The notes: generated from the sequence alone by a model not told the origin. A stretch of DNA of 64,000 bases from Streptomyces sp. NBC_00483 (GCF_036013745.1 NZ_CP107880.1:1798001-1862000), one strand, 5' to 3'. Positions 16,339 through 24,551 are shown, counted from the first letter of the stretch. Numbers and translations: made by a program.

Positions 16339-17412
16339 ATGACCCACCACGAGCATCGCGGACACGACGAGGAAGGGCCCGCCGAGACGGCGACAACGGG
16401 TGAGCCGAGCCCGGACCCGAAGGGCCCGAAGGATCCGAAGGACCCGAATGGCCCGAAGGACCCGACGGACCTTCCGGCCCGCTCCTGGTGGGCGGTGCTG
16501 CGCCGCACCGGAAAGGAGTTCCTCGACGACGACCTGCCCGACCGGGCGGCCGCGCTGACGTACTACGGCGTCCTCTCGATCTTTCCCGCGCTGCTCGTCC
16601 TGGTGTCCTTCCTCGGCGTGGTCGGCGAGCGGGCGACGCGGGGCGTCCTGAACAACCTGCGTCACCTCACGCCGGGTCCCGTGCGCGATCTGCTGACCGA
16701 TGCCGTGCGGCAGTTGCAGGACAGCGGCGGGGCCAGCGGGGCGGTCGCGATCGTGAGCCTGCTGACCGCGGTCTGGTCGGCCTCCCGCTATGTCGCCGCG
16801 TTCATCCGCACCTCGAACGCCGTCTACGACACGGAGGAGGGCCGCCCGGCCTGGAAGCTGACGCCGTTGCAGCTCGCGCTGACCGGCGCGCTGATGGTGC
16901 TGCTCGCGCTGAGCGCGATCATCATCGTGTTCACAGGACCGCTGGCCAAGCGCGCGGGCGACGCGCTCGGGGCGGGCGACGCGGCGCTCACGACGTGGCA
17001 CATCGCGAAGTGGCCGGTGCTGCTCGCACTGGTGGTCCTGATGGTGGCGCTGCTGTTCTGGCGCGCCCCCAACGTCCGGGGTCCCGGCTTCCGCTGGCTG
17101 AGCCCGGGCAGCCTGCTCGCGGTGCTGCTGTGGCTGGCGGCCTCGGGCGGCTTCGCGCTGTACGTGACCTGGTTCGGCTCGTACAACAAGACGTACGGCA
17201 CGCTGGCCGGCGCCATCATCTTCCTGGTCTGGCTGTGGCTGTCGAACCTGGCGCTGCTGCTCGGCCTGGAATTCGACGCGGAGCTGGCCCGGCAGCGCGC
17301 CATCGTCGGCGGCCTCCCCGAGGACCAGGAGCCGTACGTGGAGCCGCGCGACACCCGCAAATGGCCGGCACGGCTCCGCCGCAGGACCACCCACGGCGGC
17401 CGGCCGGTGTAG
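16339..17412 (+). CDS. YihY/BrkB family integral membrane protein
   Basis: The 357-residue protein begins with a hydrophilic, Pro-Lys-Asp-rich tail (PKGPKDPKDPNGPKDP). The YihY domain follows: FLDDDLPDRAAALTYYGVLSIFPALLVLVSFLGVVG, then AVWSASRYVAAFIRTSNAVYD and SYNKTYGTLAGAIIFLVWLWLSNLALLLGLEFDAEL. Six membrane helices are expected. The family was first called ribonuclease BN in error; its function is unknown, and roles in envelope transport have been suggested. A second, shorter homologue lies at 37116. GGGAG precedes the ATG. Confidence 0.9.
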   Translation: MTHHEHRGHDEEGPAETATTGEPSPDPKGPKDPKDPNGPKDPTDLPARSWWAVLRRTGKEFLDDDLPDRAAALTYYGVLSIFPALLVLVSFLGVVGERATRGVLNNLRHLTPGPVRDLLTDAVRQLQDSGGASGAVAIVSLLTAVWSASRYVAAFIRTSNAVYDTEEGRPAWKLTPLQLALTGALMVLLALSAIIIVFTGPLAKRAGDALGAGDAALTTWHIAKWPVLLALVVLMVALLFWRAPNVRGPGFRWLSPGSLLAVLLWLAASGGFALYVTWFGSYNKTYGTLAGAIIFLVWLWLSNLALLLGLEFDAELARQRAIVGGLPEDQEPYVEPRDTRKWPARLRRRTTHGGRPV

Positions 17413-17434
17413 GGCCTGTCGTTCGGATCAGGCC
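17413..17434. terminator. Bidirectional hairpin between brkB-like gene and xdhC
   Basis: GGCCTG (17413-17418) and CAGGCC (17429-17434) pair with a 10-nt loop. The hairpin directly follows the brkB-like stop codon and precedes the xdhC stop codon on the other strand. Confidence 0.55.
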
Positions 17435-17444
17435 GGCCGGCCGC

Positions 17445-18554
17445 TCAGCCGTGGATCGCCCCCTCGCCGCCGCGCAACGACTGCCCGCTCCCGCCACGCC
17501 GTGCCGCGACGATCTCCGCGCCGATCGACACCGCGGTCTCCTCCGGTGTGCGGCCGCCGATGTCGAGCCCTATCGGGGAGTGCAGGCGCTCCAACTCGGC
17601 CTCGCCCAGCCCGACTTCGCGCAGCTTCGCCATCCGGTCGTCGTGCGTGCGCCGCGAGCCCATCGCCCCGACGTACGCGACCGGCAGCCGCAACGCGACC
17701 TCCAGCAACGGCACATCGAACTTCGCGTCGTGCGTCAGCACGCACAGCACGGTGCGCTCATCGGTGTCGGTCGAGCGGAGATAGCGGTCCGGCCACTCCA
17801 CGACCACCTCGTCCGCCTCCGGGAAACGGGTCGGCGTGGCGAAGACGCCGCGCGCGTCGCACAGGGTGACGTGGAAGCCGAGCAGCTTGCCGACCTTGAC
17901 CAGCGCGCCCGCGAAGTCCACCGCGCCGAACACGATCAGCCGCGCGGGCGGCACGCTCGACTCGACGAACAGGGTGACGTCTCCCTCGCAGCGCGCCTTG
18001 CTCTCCGGCACCTCGCACAGCCCCGTGCGGCCGAGGTCGAGATAGGCGCGGGCCTGCGCAGCGAGCCCCGAGTCGTCGCCCTCCGTGAGCCGTCCCTCGT
18101 GCGAGCCGTCGGGACGGATCATCAACAGGCCGCCGATGGACGGGAGTTCACCCGGCCCGTCGAGGATGCGGGCCAGCGCCACCGCCTCGCCGCGCGCCGC
18201 GACGGCGAGCGCCGAGACCACCGTCGCCCGGGACGGCGAGTCGAGCCGCACCGGCTCGACGTGCACCTCGACCTCGCCGCCGCAGGTCAGACCCACGGCG
18301 AACGCGTCGTCGTCGCTGTAGCCGAACCGCTCGCGGGCCGGCGTACCGTCCGCGAGCGCCTGGACACACAGTTCGTATACGGCGCCTTCCACGCAGCCAC
18401 CGGACACCGAGCCGATGACCTCGCCCGCCGAGTCGACGGCGAGGGCCGCGCCGGGCGGCCGGGGCGCGCTGCCGCTCACCGAGACGACGGTGGCGACAGC
18501 GAACTCCCGGCCCTGCGCGGCCCATTCGCTCAGCTCGGCGGCGAGGTCAAGCAT
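17445..18554 (-). CDS. xdhC: XdhC/CoxI (PaoD-like) molybdenum-cofactor insertion protein
   Basis: The 369-residue protein has an N-terminal XdhC_CoxI domain (VATVVSVSGSAPRPPGAALAVDSAGEVIGSVSGGCVEGAVYE) with the conserved Cys in SGGCVEG. A C-terminal Rossmann domain contains LIVFGAVDFAGALVKVGKLLGFHVTLCDAR and AYVGAMGSRRTHDDR. XdhC/PaoD proteins bind molybdenum cofactor, help its sulfuration or modification, and insert it into the matching hydroxylase. The ATG overlaps the 3' end of the molybdopterin subunit gene by 8 nt, making it the last gene of the operon, the same position as paoD in E. coli. Confidence 0.93.
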   Translation of the reverse strand: MLDLAAELSEWAAQGREFAVATVVSVSGSAPRPPGAALAVDSAGEVIGSVSGGCVEGAVYELCVQALADGTPARERFGYSDDDAFAVGLTCGGEVEVHVEPVRLDSPSRATVVSALAVAARGEAVALARILDGPGELPSIGGLLMIRPDGSHEGRLTEGDDSGLAAQARAYLDLGRTGLCEVPESKARCEGDVTLFVESSVPPARLIVFGAVDFAGALVKVGKLLGFHVTLCDARGVFATPTRFPEADEVVVEWPDRYLRSTDTDERTVLCVLTHDAKFDVPLLEVALRLPVAYVGAMGSRRTHDDRMAKLREVGLGEAELERLHSPIGLDIGGRTPEETAVSIGAEIVAARRGGSGQSLRGGEGAIHG

Positions 18555-20676
18555 TGCGCTCCGCCTCGGCCAGCAGCACCCGGTCCGGACGCAGCGGCAG
18601 ATCGCGGTGCCGCACGCCGGTCGCGTGCCACACGGCGTTGCCGATCGCGGCGGCCGTGCCGACGATGCCGATCTCGCCGACGCCCTTGATGCCGACGGGG
18701 TCGTCCGGGTCGCTGTCGTCGACCCAGTGCGCCTCGACGACCGGCACGTCCGCGTTGGCGGCGACGTGGTAACCCGCGAAGTCGGCGCCGACATGCCCGC
18801 CGTCCGCCGCGTCCCGCACGGCCTCCTCGTGCAGGGCCATGGAGATGCCCCACGTCATGCCGCCCACCAACTGGCTGCGCGCGGTGAGGGGGTTGATGAT
18901 GCGGCCCGCGGAGAAGACACCGAGGAGGCGCCGCACGCGGACCTCGCCGCTCGCCACGTCCACGGCGACCTCGGCGAACTGCGCGCCGTAGGAGTAGCGC
19001 TCCTTCTGCGCGAGGGCACCGACCAGCTCGGTGGTGTCGGTGCGGACCGTGAGGCCCTCGGTCGGAACGGCGGCGGTCGGGGACAGCCGGTCGCGCAGTT
19101 CGCGACTGGCCGCCATCACGGCCCAGCCCCACGAGCGCGTGCCCATCGAGCCGCCCGACAGCCACGCCTGCCCGAAGTCGCTGTCGGCGATCCGCACCCG
19201 CACCAGGCCCTGGTCGACGCCGAGTTCGTCGGCGGCGATCTGGGTCAGGGCGGTGCGCGCCCCTGTGCCGACGTCCGCGGCCGTGATCCGGACCGTGAAC
19301 GTACCGTCGTGCTCGGCGGTGACGGACGCCGTGGACGGGGCGACACCGGACGGGAAGGAGCAGGCCGCCACGCCCGTGCCGAGGAGCCAGCGGCCCTCGC
19401 GGCGCACGCGCGGTCGCGGGTCGCGGCCCGCCCAGCCGAAGCGGCGCGCACCGTCCTCGTAACAGCCGAGGAGATTGCGGCTGCTGAAGGGCAGCCCGGA
19501 GACCGGACCGACCTCGGGTTCGTTGCGCACGCGGAGCGCGACCGGGTCCATGCCGAGCTTCTCGGCGAGCTCGTCGAGCGCGGATTCCACGGCGTACGAG
19601 CCGGGGGCCTCGCCGGGCGCCCGGACGAACGTCGGGGTCGGCAGGTCCAGGGGCACCACACGGTTCACGGAGTGGTGCGCGTCGGACGCGTACATCACAC
19701 GCCCGTACCCGGCGCTCGCCTCGACGAACTCGCGGATGTTCGAGGTCAGCGACTGCGCGTCGTGCCCGAACGCGCGAAGCCGTCCGTCGGCGTCGGCGCC
19801 GAGCCGCATCCGCTGGGTGGTGGGGCTGCGGTAGCCGGTGATCGCGAAGACCTGACGGCGCGTCATGGTGAGCCGGACGGGGCGATGGAGTTCCGTCGCG
19901 GCCATCACTGCGGCGATGTGGTGCGCCGCCACGAGCTTGCCGCCGAAGGCGCCGCCGACGTGTTCCGAGCGGACGCGCACGGCGGACGGGTCGAGCGAGA
20001 AGGTCTGCGCCAGCTGGTCGGCGACGGCCTTGCTGCCCTGGTTGGCGTCGTACACCTCCAGCCGCCCGTCCTCCCAGCGCACGGTCACCGCGTGCGGCTC
20101 CATGGCGGTGTGGTGCGTCTCGGGGGTGGTGTAGCGCTCGTCCACGACGGCGGCGGACGCGGCGAGTTCGGCCTCCAGGTCGCCCTTGGTCGCCTCCGAG
20201 CCCTCGGGCGCGTAGGTGCCGGGCCTGTCGGCCTCGAAGGCGATGTCGTGCGGCTCGGTGTCGTACTCGACGACGAGCGCCTCCGCGGCCTCCCGGGCCT
20301 GCTCGGAGGTCTCGGCTACGACGAGCGCGACGGGCCAGCCGGCGTGCTTCACCTTGTCGTCCTGGAAGACGTGGAGGATGCCGTCGGGCGGCCCCATCAG
20401 GGTGAGGTAGTCGGTGTTGATGCGCGGCGCGTTGCCATGGTGCATGACGGCGAGGACGCCGGGCATGGCGCGCACGGCCTCGTCGCCGACCGAGCGGATC
20501 CGGCCGCGTGCCACGGTGGACAGCACGAGCCAGCCGTGCGCGAGGTCGGTGAACGGGAACTCGCCCGCGTACCGGGCGGCCCCCGTGACCTTCTCGCGCC
20601 CCTCGATCCGGCTGCGCCCGACACCCACCGAGCCCGATTTCGTCGTGCCGGCCGCTGTGGTGGTGGTCGTCGTCAT
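18547..20676 (-). CDS. paoC: Molybdopterin-binding subunit of PaoC-type aldehyde oxidoreductase (xanthine dehydrogenase family)
   Basis: The 709-residue subunit shows the aldehyde oxidase/xanthine dehydrogenase domains: REKVTGAARYAGEFPF at the N-terminus, HVGGAFGGK for cofactor binding, FVRAPGEAPGSYAVESALDELAEKLGMDP, and GIKGVGEIG with the presumed catalytic Glu668. The APGEAPG segment with its preceding Arg is the PaoC/YagR type rather than the xanthine dehydrogenase type. It hydroxylates substrates with water-derived oxygen and passes electrons to the [2Fe-2S] subunit. Its ATG overlaps the stop of the FAD-subunit gene (ATGA) and its end overlaps xdhC. The N-terminus has a Thr run but no export signal. 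Confidence 0.92.
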   Translation of the reverse strand: MTTTTTTAAGTTKSGSVGVGRSRIEGREKVTGAARYAGEFPFTDLAHGWLVLSTVARGRIRSVGDEAVRAMPGVLAVMHHGNAPRINTDYLTLMGPPDGILHVFQDDKVKHAGWPVALVVAETSEQAREAAEALVVEYDTEPHDIAFEADRPGTYAPEGSEATKGDLEAELAASAAVVDERYTTPETHHTAMEPHAVTVRWEDGRLEVYDANQGSKAVADQLAQTFSLDPSAVRVRSEHVGGAFGGKLVAAHHIAAVMAATELHRPVRLTMTRRQVFAITGYRSPTTQRMRLGADADGRLRAFGHDAQSLTSNIREFVEASAGYGRVMYASDAHHSVNRVVPLDLPTPTFVRAPGEAPGSYAVESALDELAEKLGMDPVALRVRNEPEVGPVSGLPFSSRNLLGCYEDGARRFGWAGRDPRPRVRREGRWLLGTGVAACSFPSGVAPSTASVTAEHDGTFTVRITAADVGTGARTALTQIAADELGVDQGLVRVRIADSDFGQAWLSGGSMGTRSWGWAVMAASRELRDRLSPTAAVPTEGLTVRTDTTELVGALAQKERYSYGAQFAEVAVDVASGEVRVRRLLGVFSAGRIINPLTARSQLVGGMTWGISMALHEEAVRDAADGGHVGADFAGYHVAANADVPVVEAHWVDDSDPDDPVGIKGVGEIGIVGTAAAIGNAVWHATGVRHRDLPLRPDRVLLAEAERNA

Positions 20677-21665
20677 CGGGTGGCCTCCGAGGCGAGTTCG
20701 GTGAGCAGCGCAACGATCAGATTGCGCATCAGGGGCACCTTGTACCTGTTGTCGGGCAGCGGCTTCGCCGCCGCTAGTTCGGCGTCCGCGGCGGCCGCGA
20801 ACGTCGCGCCCTCCGCGGGCTGCCCGATCAGCGCCGCCTCTGCGGCACGGGCCCGCCACGGCCGCGAGGCGACCGCGCCGAGCGCGATCCGCGCGTCCCG
20901 TACGACGCCGTCCTGGACGTCGACGGCGGCGGCCACGGAGCCGATCGCGAAGGCGTACGAGGCGCGCTCGCGGACCTTGCGGTACACCGAGTTCGCCGCG
21001 ACGGGCGCGGGCGGCAGGGTGACCGCGGTGATGAGCGCACCGGCCGGGAGGCCGGTCTCCAGGTGCGGGGTGTCGCCGACGGGCCGGTAGAAGTCGGCGA
21101 GCGCCAACTCGCCCTTGCCGTCGGCGGTTTCGTACTCCACGACGGCGTCGAACGCGGCGAGCGCGACACCCATGTCGGACGGGTGCACCGCCACGCAGTG
21201 CTCGCTCGCGCCGAGGATGGCGTGATTGCGGTGCTCGCCCTCGACGGCCGGGCAACCACTGCCGGGCTCCCGCTTGTTGCACGGCTTGCTGACGTCGGTG
21301 AAGTAGCCGCAGCGGGTGCGCTGCAGCAGATTGCCGCCGACGGTGGCCATGTTGCGCAGCTGCCCGGAGGCCCCGGCGAGCACGGCCTGAGTCAACGCCG
21401 GGTAGCGGCGCCGCACTTCGGGGTGGGCGGCGAGGTCGCTGTTGGTGACGGTGGCACCGATACGGAGCCCACCGTCAGCGGTCACCTCGATCTCGCCGAG
21501 CGGCAGTTCCCGCACGTCGACGAGGCGCGCGGGCCGCTCGACGCCGATCTTCATCAGGTCGACGAGGTTGGTGCCGCCGCCGAGGAAGCGCGCCTCGGGG
21601 TCGGCGCCGAGCACCGCCACCGCGCCCGACACATCGGACGCCCGCTCGTATCCGAACTCCCTCAC
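20673..21665 (-). CDS. paoB: FAD and [4Fe-4S] subunit of PaoB-type aldehyde oxidoreductase
   Basis: The GTG start overlaps the small-subunit stop by 4 nt. The 330-residue protein has the FAD-binding motif FLGGGTNLVDLMKIGV and ATVGGNLLQRTRC. It also has the cysteine set that distinguishes PaoB/YagS and 4-hydroxybenzoyl-CoA-reductase-like subunits from plain xanthine dehydrogenase FAD subunits: Cys119, Cys129, Cys138 (RCGYF, PCNKREPGSGCPA) and Cys157 (SEHCVAVHPSDM). These are expected to hold a [4Fe-4S] cluster. It passes electrons from the [2Fe-2S] clusters to an external acceptor. Confidence 0.93.
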   Translation of the reverse strand: MREFGYERASDVSGAVAVLGADPEARFLGGGTNLVDLMKIGVERPARLVDVRELPLGEIEVTADGGLRIGATVTNSDLAAHPEVRRRYPALTQAVLAGASGQLRNMATVGGNLLQRTRCGYFTDVSKPCNKREPGSGCPAVEGEHRNHAILGASEHCVAVHPSDMGVALAAFDAVVEYETADGKGELALADFYRPVGDTPHLETGLPAGALITAVTLPPAPVAANSVYRKVRERASYAFAIGSVAAAVDVQDGVVRDARIALGAVASRPWRARAAEAALIGQPAEGATFAAAADAELAAAKPLPDNRYKVPLMRNLIVALLTELASEATR

Positions 21666-22243
21666 GCCACGGTCTCCTTCGCGTCGTCGGCGGAGTGCGC
21701 GGCCGCGTGGGCGACCGCTTGCACGATCGACACGTACGCGCCGCAGCGGCACAGGTTTCCGCTCATCCGCTCCCTGATCTCCTCCGGGGTCAGCGGCCCG
21801 GCCTCGGGCCGCACGTCGCCGGTGGCCGCGGACGGCCAGCCCGCGGCGTGCTCCTCGATGACGGCGAGGGCCGAACAGATCTGGCCGGGCGTGCAGTAGC
21901 CGCACTGGTAGCCGTCGAGCTCGACGAACGCCTCCTGCACCGGGTGCAGTTCGCCGTCCGGGCCCGCGATGCCCTCGATGGTGGTGATCTCGCGGTCCTC
22001 GGCGGCGACCGCGAGCTGCAGACAGGCCACGGCCCTGCGCCCGTCGACGAGCACCGTGCAGGCGCCGCACTGCCCCTGGTCGCAGCCCTTCTTCGTGCCG
22101 GTCAGATCGAGCCGCTCGCGCAGGGCGTCGAGCAGCGTGGTGCGGTGGTCGACGGGCAGCGTGTGCTTCTCCCCGTTGATGTTCAAGGTGACGACGCTGG
22201 ACGTAGCGGACACGGTCGTGCCGCCGGTGTCAGCTGGGGGCAT
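21662..22243 (-). CDS. paoA: [2Fe-2S] subunit of PaoA-type aldehyde oxidoreductase
   Basis: The 193-residue protein carries both [2Fe-2S] clusters of the family. The plant-ferredoxin-type set is Cys54, Cys59, Cys62 and Cys74 (KKGCDQGQCGACT). The helical set is Cys114, Cys117, Cys165 and Cys167 (QCGYCTPGQ, NLCRCGAY). AAGAAGG lies 8-9 nt before the ATG at 22243; an in-frame upstream Met at 22318 lies inside the promoter region and is rejected. Unlike E. coli PaoA it has no twin-arginine signal, so the complex is predicted to be cytoplasmic. It is the first gene of the four-gene operon. Confidence 0.92.
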   Translation of the reverse strand: MPPADTGGTTVSATSSVVTLNINGEKHTLPVDHRTTLLDALRERLDLTGTKKGCDQGQCGACTVLVDGRRAVACLQLAVAAEDREITTIEGIAGPDGELHPVQEAFVELDGYQCGYCTPGQICSALAVIEEHAAGWPSAATGDVRPEAGPLTPEEIRERMSGNLCRCGAYVSIVQAVAHAAAHSADDAKETVA

Positions 22244-22353
22244 GTGTGCAGCCTTCTTTCGCGTGTCTGGTGCGTGGAGAACCGGCGCTGTACGCAGGGT
22301 GGGATGCGGACCGGACATGGATGCGGTCCGGGGCCCGGACCACTATGGTGTGG

Positions 22354-22425
22354 ACTCTAACCGGACAGCTGTCCGTTCAACGGGACACGAACGTAGTGGA
22401 CAACTGTCCGCCTAGCAAGGACTAT
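22354..22425. promoter_or_regulatory. Divergent pao / tetR promoters with two TetR-type operators
   Basis: A perfect palindrome CGGACAGCTGTCCG (22362-22375) lies exactly between a minus-strand -35 TTGAAC (22375-22380) and -10 TAGAGT (22354-22359) serving the pao operon; the 15-nt spacing is short. A second copy, TGGACAACTGTCCG (22397-22410), contains the -35 TGGACA of the tetR gene, with -10 GACTAT 17 nt on (22420-22425). The centres are 35 bp apart. The divergent TetR protein is the likely ligand-responsive binder of both. Confidence 0.72.
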
Positions 22426-22456
22426 TCCCCGCCACGGCCGAAGGAGGAGAAGTCGC

Positions 22457-23056
22457 GTGGGCTACGCGAAGAAGTCGGCCGCGCTGCGCTCGGACGCGCA
22501 GCGCAATCGCGACCGCATCCTCGAGGTGGCCCTGGCCGAACTGACGCGCTCCGCGGACACGCCGTTGAGTGCGATCGCGAAGAAGGCGGGTGTCGGGCAG
22601 GGCACGTTCTACCGCAACTTCCCCAGCCGTGAGGCGCTCGTCCTCGAGGTGTACCGCTACGAGGTGGAGCAGGTCGCCGACGCGGCCTGCGAGTTGCTGT
22701 GCGGACGACCGCCGGAGCTGGCGCTGCGCGAGTGGATGGACCGCCTCGCCCAGTACGCGATGGCCAAGGCGGGCCTCGCGGACGCGCTCCGCGAGGCGAC
22801 CAGCGCGCGCGGCACGATGAAACAGCTCGCGCACGCCCCACTGACCGAGGCGGTCACGCACCTCCTGGAGGCGAACGAAAAGGCGGGCACAATCCGCCCC
22901 GACGTCACCCCGGACGACTTCATGCTGGCCATCGCAGGCCTGTGGCTGATCGACCCCCACGGCGACTGGCAGGCACGGGCGGGCCGCCTACTGGACCTGG
23001 TGATGGACGGGCTGCGGGCGGGTGCGCCTGGCGCGTCAGACCCTTGCGGCGATTGA
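22457..23056 (+). CDS. TetR family regulator, likely repressor of the pao operon and itself
   Basis: The GTG start has AAGGAGG 9 nt upstream. The 199-residue protein has a TetR helix-turn-helix, ILEVALAELTRSADTPLSAIAKKAGVGQGTFYRNFPSREALVLEVYRYE, and an alpha-helical ligand domain. It is divergent from the aldehyde oxidoreductase operon, and two matching palindromes sit on the two promoters between them. The inducer could be an aromatic aldehyde (inference from the enzyme family). The last residues, SDPCGD, and the stop codon are encoded by a dispersed repeat. Confidence 0.9.
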   Translation: MGYAKKSAALRSDAQRNRDRILEVALAELTRSADTPLSAIAKKAGVGQGTFYRNFPSREALVLEVYRYEVEQVADAACELLCGRPPELALREWMDRLAQYAMAKAGLADALREATSARGTMKQLAHAPLTEAVTHLLEANEKAGTIRPDVTPDDFMLAIAGLWLIDPHGDWQARAGRLLDLVMDGLRAGAPGASDPCGD

Positions 23057-23133
23057 TACTTCGGGCCTCGCCGACGATTGGCATTTCCAGCCCCGCCGGC
23101 GTTTGAGGCGCGGGGTCCGGGGCGGAGCCCCGT
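23041..23133. repeat. Dispersed GC-rich repeat, copy 3 (two-part)
   Basis: Part A reads CCCTTGCGGCGATTGA and supplies the tetR stop codon. Part B reads AGCCCCGCCGGCGTTTGAGG followed by GCGGGGTCCGGGGCGGAGCC, and can fold into a stable hairpin. It lies between two convergent genes and probably acts as a bidirectional terminator. Confidence 0.85.
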
Positions 23134-23171
23134 GACCGGAGGGCGGGCGACCCTGCGCGCGGACCGGTAGC

Positions 23172-23966
23172 TCAGGAACGCTTACGCGGCTTGCCGCCCT
23201 TGACGTTCTTGGCCGGCTTATTCGCACTCCGCTTCGACTGCGGCTTCCCGTCCTGCCGAATCCGCCCCGGCTTCACGAAGGCCTTCTTCCCCGGCAGCCT
23301 CTTCTTCTCCGCCGCCTTCTTCTCGGGCTCCGCCTGCGTACGACCCCGCGAACTGTTCACGGTCCGGCCGCGCACGATGCCGATGAAGTCCTCGACGAGA
23401 TCCGTGGTGCGCTCCTCGGGCCACGCGAGCACCACGCTCGACTCCGGCGCGTCGGTGACCGTGCGGTACGTGAGGTCGCGCCGGTGGTGCAGACGGGCGA
23501 GCGACATCGGGACGACGAGCAGGCCCACGCCCGCCGCGACCAGCTCGATGGCGTCGGTCGTCGTGGCGGGGCGCTCGAAGGCGGGCTGCCCCGGCGGCCG
23601 CTCCCAGCCGAGCACGTCGTCGAGCGGATGCTGCACGATCTCGTCGGCGAGGTCGGCGAGGGTGATCTCGTCGGCGGCGGTCACGAGGTGGTCCTTCGGG
23701 GCCACGACCACGGTCTTCTCGGTGTAGAGCGGGATCGCGCTGAAGTACGTACGGTCCACGGGCGGCCGCACCAGGCCCGCGTCGGCGTCCCCGCGGCGCA
23801 GCACGTCGGGCACCTCGGCCGCGGTCACCTGCACCAGGTCGAGCGGCACGTCGGGCCGGCGCTCACGCCAGATCCGCACCCACTTGGCGGGGGTGGCCCC
23901 GGGAACGTAGGCCAGGCGGAAGCGGGGTCCTGAGGGCGGTGCGGGTGTCTCTTGCGTGCCGGTCAC
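23172..23966 (-). CDS. LysR substrate-binding-domain protein lacking the DNA-binding domain
   Basis: The GTG-initiated 264-residue protein matches the LysR effector-binding domain (FRLAYVPGATPAKWVRIWRERRPDVPLDLVQVTAAEVPDVLRRGDADAGLVRPP... GVGLLVVPMSLARLHHR). It has no N-terminal helix-turn-helix; the domain begins at residue 16. The C-terminal ~65 residues are extremely Lys/Arg-rich (EKKAAEKKRLPGKKAF onward), which might bind nucleic acid or polyphosphate (inference). A -10 TAGCCT lies 7 nt before the start, so it is probably leaderless. It is divergent from the DUF5997-type gene. Confidence 0.82.
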   Translation of the reverse strand: MTGTQETPAPPSGPRFRLAYVPGATPAKWVRIWRERRPDVPLDLVQVTAAEVPDVLRRGDADAGLVRPPVDRTYFSAIPLYTEKTVVVAPKDHLVTAADEITLADLADEIVQHPLDDVLGWERPPGQPAFERPATTTDAIELVAAGVGLLVVPMSLARLHHRRDLTYRTVTDAPESSVVLAWPEERTTDLVEDFIGIVRGRTVNSSRGRTQAEPEKKAAEKKRLPGKKAFVKPGRIRQDGKPQSKRSANKPAKNVKGGKPRKRS

Positions 23967-24025
23967 GGGCCCAAGGCTACCCGCCGTGGTCAGCGGGTCC
24001 CGTCACGATCGATACCCTTGACCTC
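23967..24025. promoter_or_regulatory. Divergent leaderless promoters
   Basis: On the plus strand TACCCT (24013-24018) ends 7 nt before the ATG at 24026. On the minus strand TAGCCT (23974-23979) ends 7 nt before the GTG at 23966. Neither gene has a Shine-Dalgarno sequence. The 59-nt region therefore appears to hold two back-to-back promoters giving leaderless mRNAs. Confidence 0.55.
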
Positions 24026-24430
24026 ATGAGTTCGAACCAGAGCACCCAGACCATGAAGCCCGCGACCGCGGCAAAGAAGCTGGGTGTGTTCCTCGACGCC
24101 ACGCCCGCCGAGTTCCAGGAGGGCGTCGTCTCGCGCGCCGAGCTGACCGCGCTGCAGGCCGAGCCGCCGCAGTGGCTCGTCGACCTGCGCGCGAACGGGC
24201 CGCACCCGCGCCCCGTGGTGGCGCAGAAGCTGGGCGTCTCCATCTCGGGGCTCGCCCGCGGCGGCGTCACGGATGCGCTGACCACGGAGCAGATCGAGGC
24301 CATCAAGACCGAGAACCCCGAGTGGCTTCAGGCGGAGCGGGCCACGCAGGCGGATGTCCGCAAGGAGAACGTCCGCGTCAAGAAGCTTCACGCCGAGCAG
24401 GCGGAGCAGCGGGCGCAGCGCGAGGCGTGA
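24026..24430 (+). CDS. DUF5997 family protein
   Basis: The 134-residue protein, MKPATAAKKLGVFLDATPAEFQEGVVSRAELTALQAEPPQWLVDLRANGPHPRPVVAQKLGVSISGLARGG..., matches my recollection of the actinobacterial DUF5997 family. The first half resembles a small helical module, and the segment RPVVAQKLGVSISGLARGGV has the look of a helix-turn-helix. The C-terminus is a charged helix (RVKKLHAEQAEQRAQREA). Its function is unknown. It is paired divergently with the LysR-domain protein. The ATG directly follows a likely -10 box, so the mRNA is probably leaderless. Confidence 0.75.
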   Translation: MSSNQSTQTMKPATAAKKLGVFLDATPAEFQEGVVSRAELTALQAEPPQWLVDLRANGPHPRPVVAQKLGVSISGLARGGVTDALTTEQIEAIKTENPEWLQAERATQADVRKENVRVKKLHAEQAEQRAQREA

Positions 24431-24465
24431 CCGGGTGGGGCGTTGAGGTCACCGGGTGGCCTGCG

Positions 24466-24551
24466 CCCCACCGCACGGGGCTCTGCCCCGGACCCCGCGC
24501 CTCAAACGCCGGCGGGGCTGGATCTGCTCAATCGCCGCAGGGGCTTGATGT
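24466..24551. repeat. Dispersed GC-rich repeat, copy 4 (inverted orientation)
   Basis: This is the reverse complement of copy 3's arrangement: CACGGGGCTCTGCCCCGGAC, CTCAAACGCCGGCGGGGCTG and CTCAATCGCCGCAGGGGCTT occur in order. It lies at the junction of the convergent DUF5997 and MFS genes and encodes the last residues (SSPCGD) and stop of the MFS gene. Confidence 0.85.

Noticed and set aside
16185..16508. N-terminal extension of the decarboxylase reading frame (Gly-Phe rich)
   Set aside because: It is antisense to the Pro-Lys-Asp tail of the BrkB-like gene; the ATG at 16184 has a ribosome site and the family N-terminus.
22303..22331. Imperfect direct repeat GATGCGGACCGG / GATGCGGTCCGG in the pao leader
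   Set aside because: It could be chance in GC-rich leader DNA; its inner GGACCG/CGGTCC inverted repeat is not placed on a promoter element.
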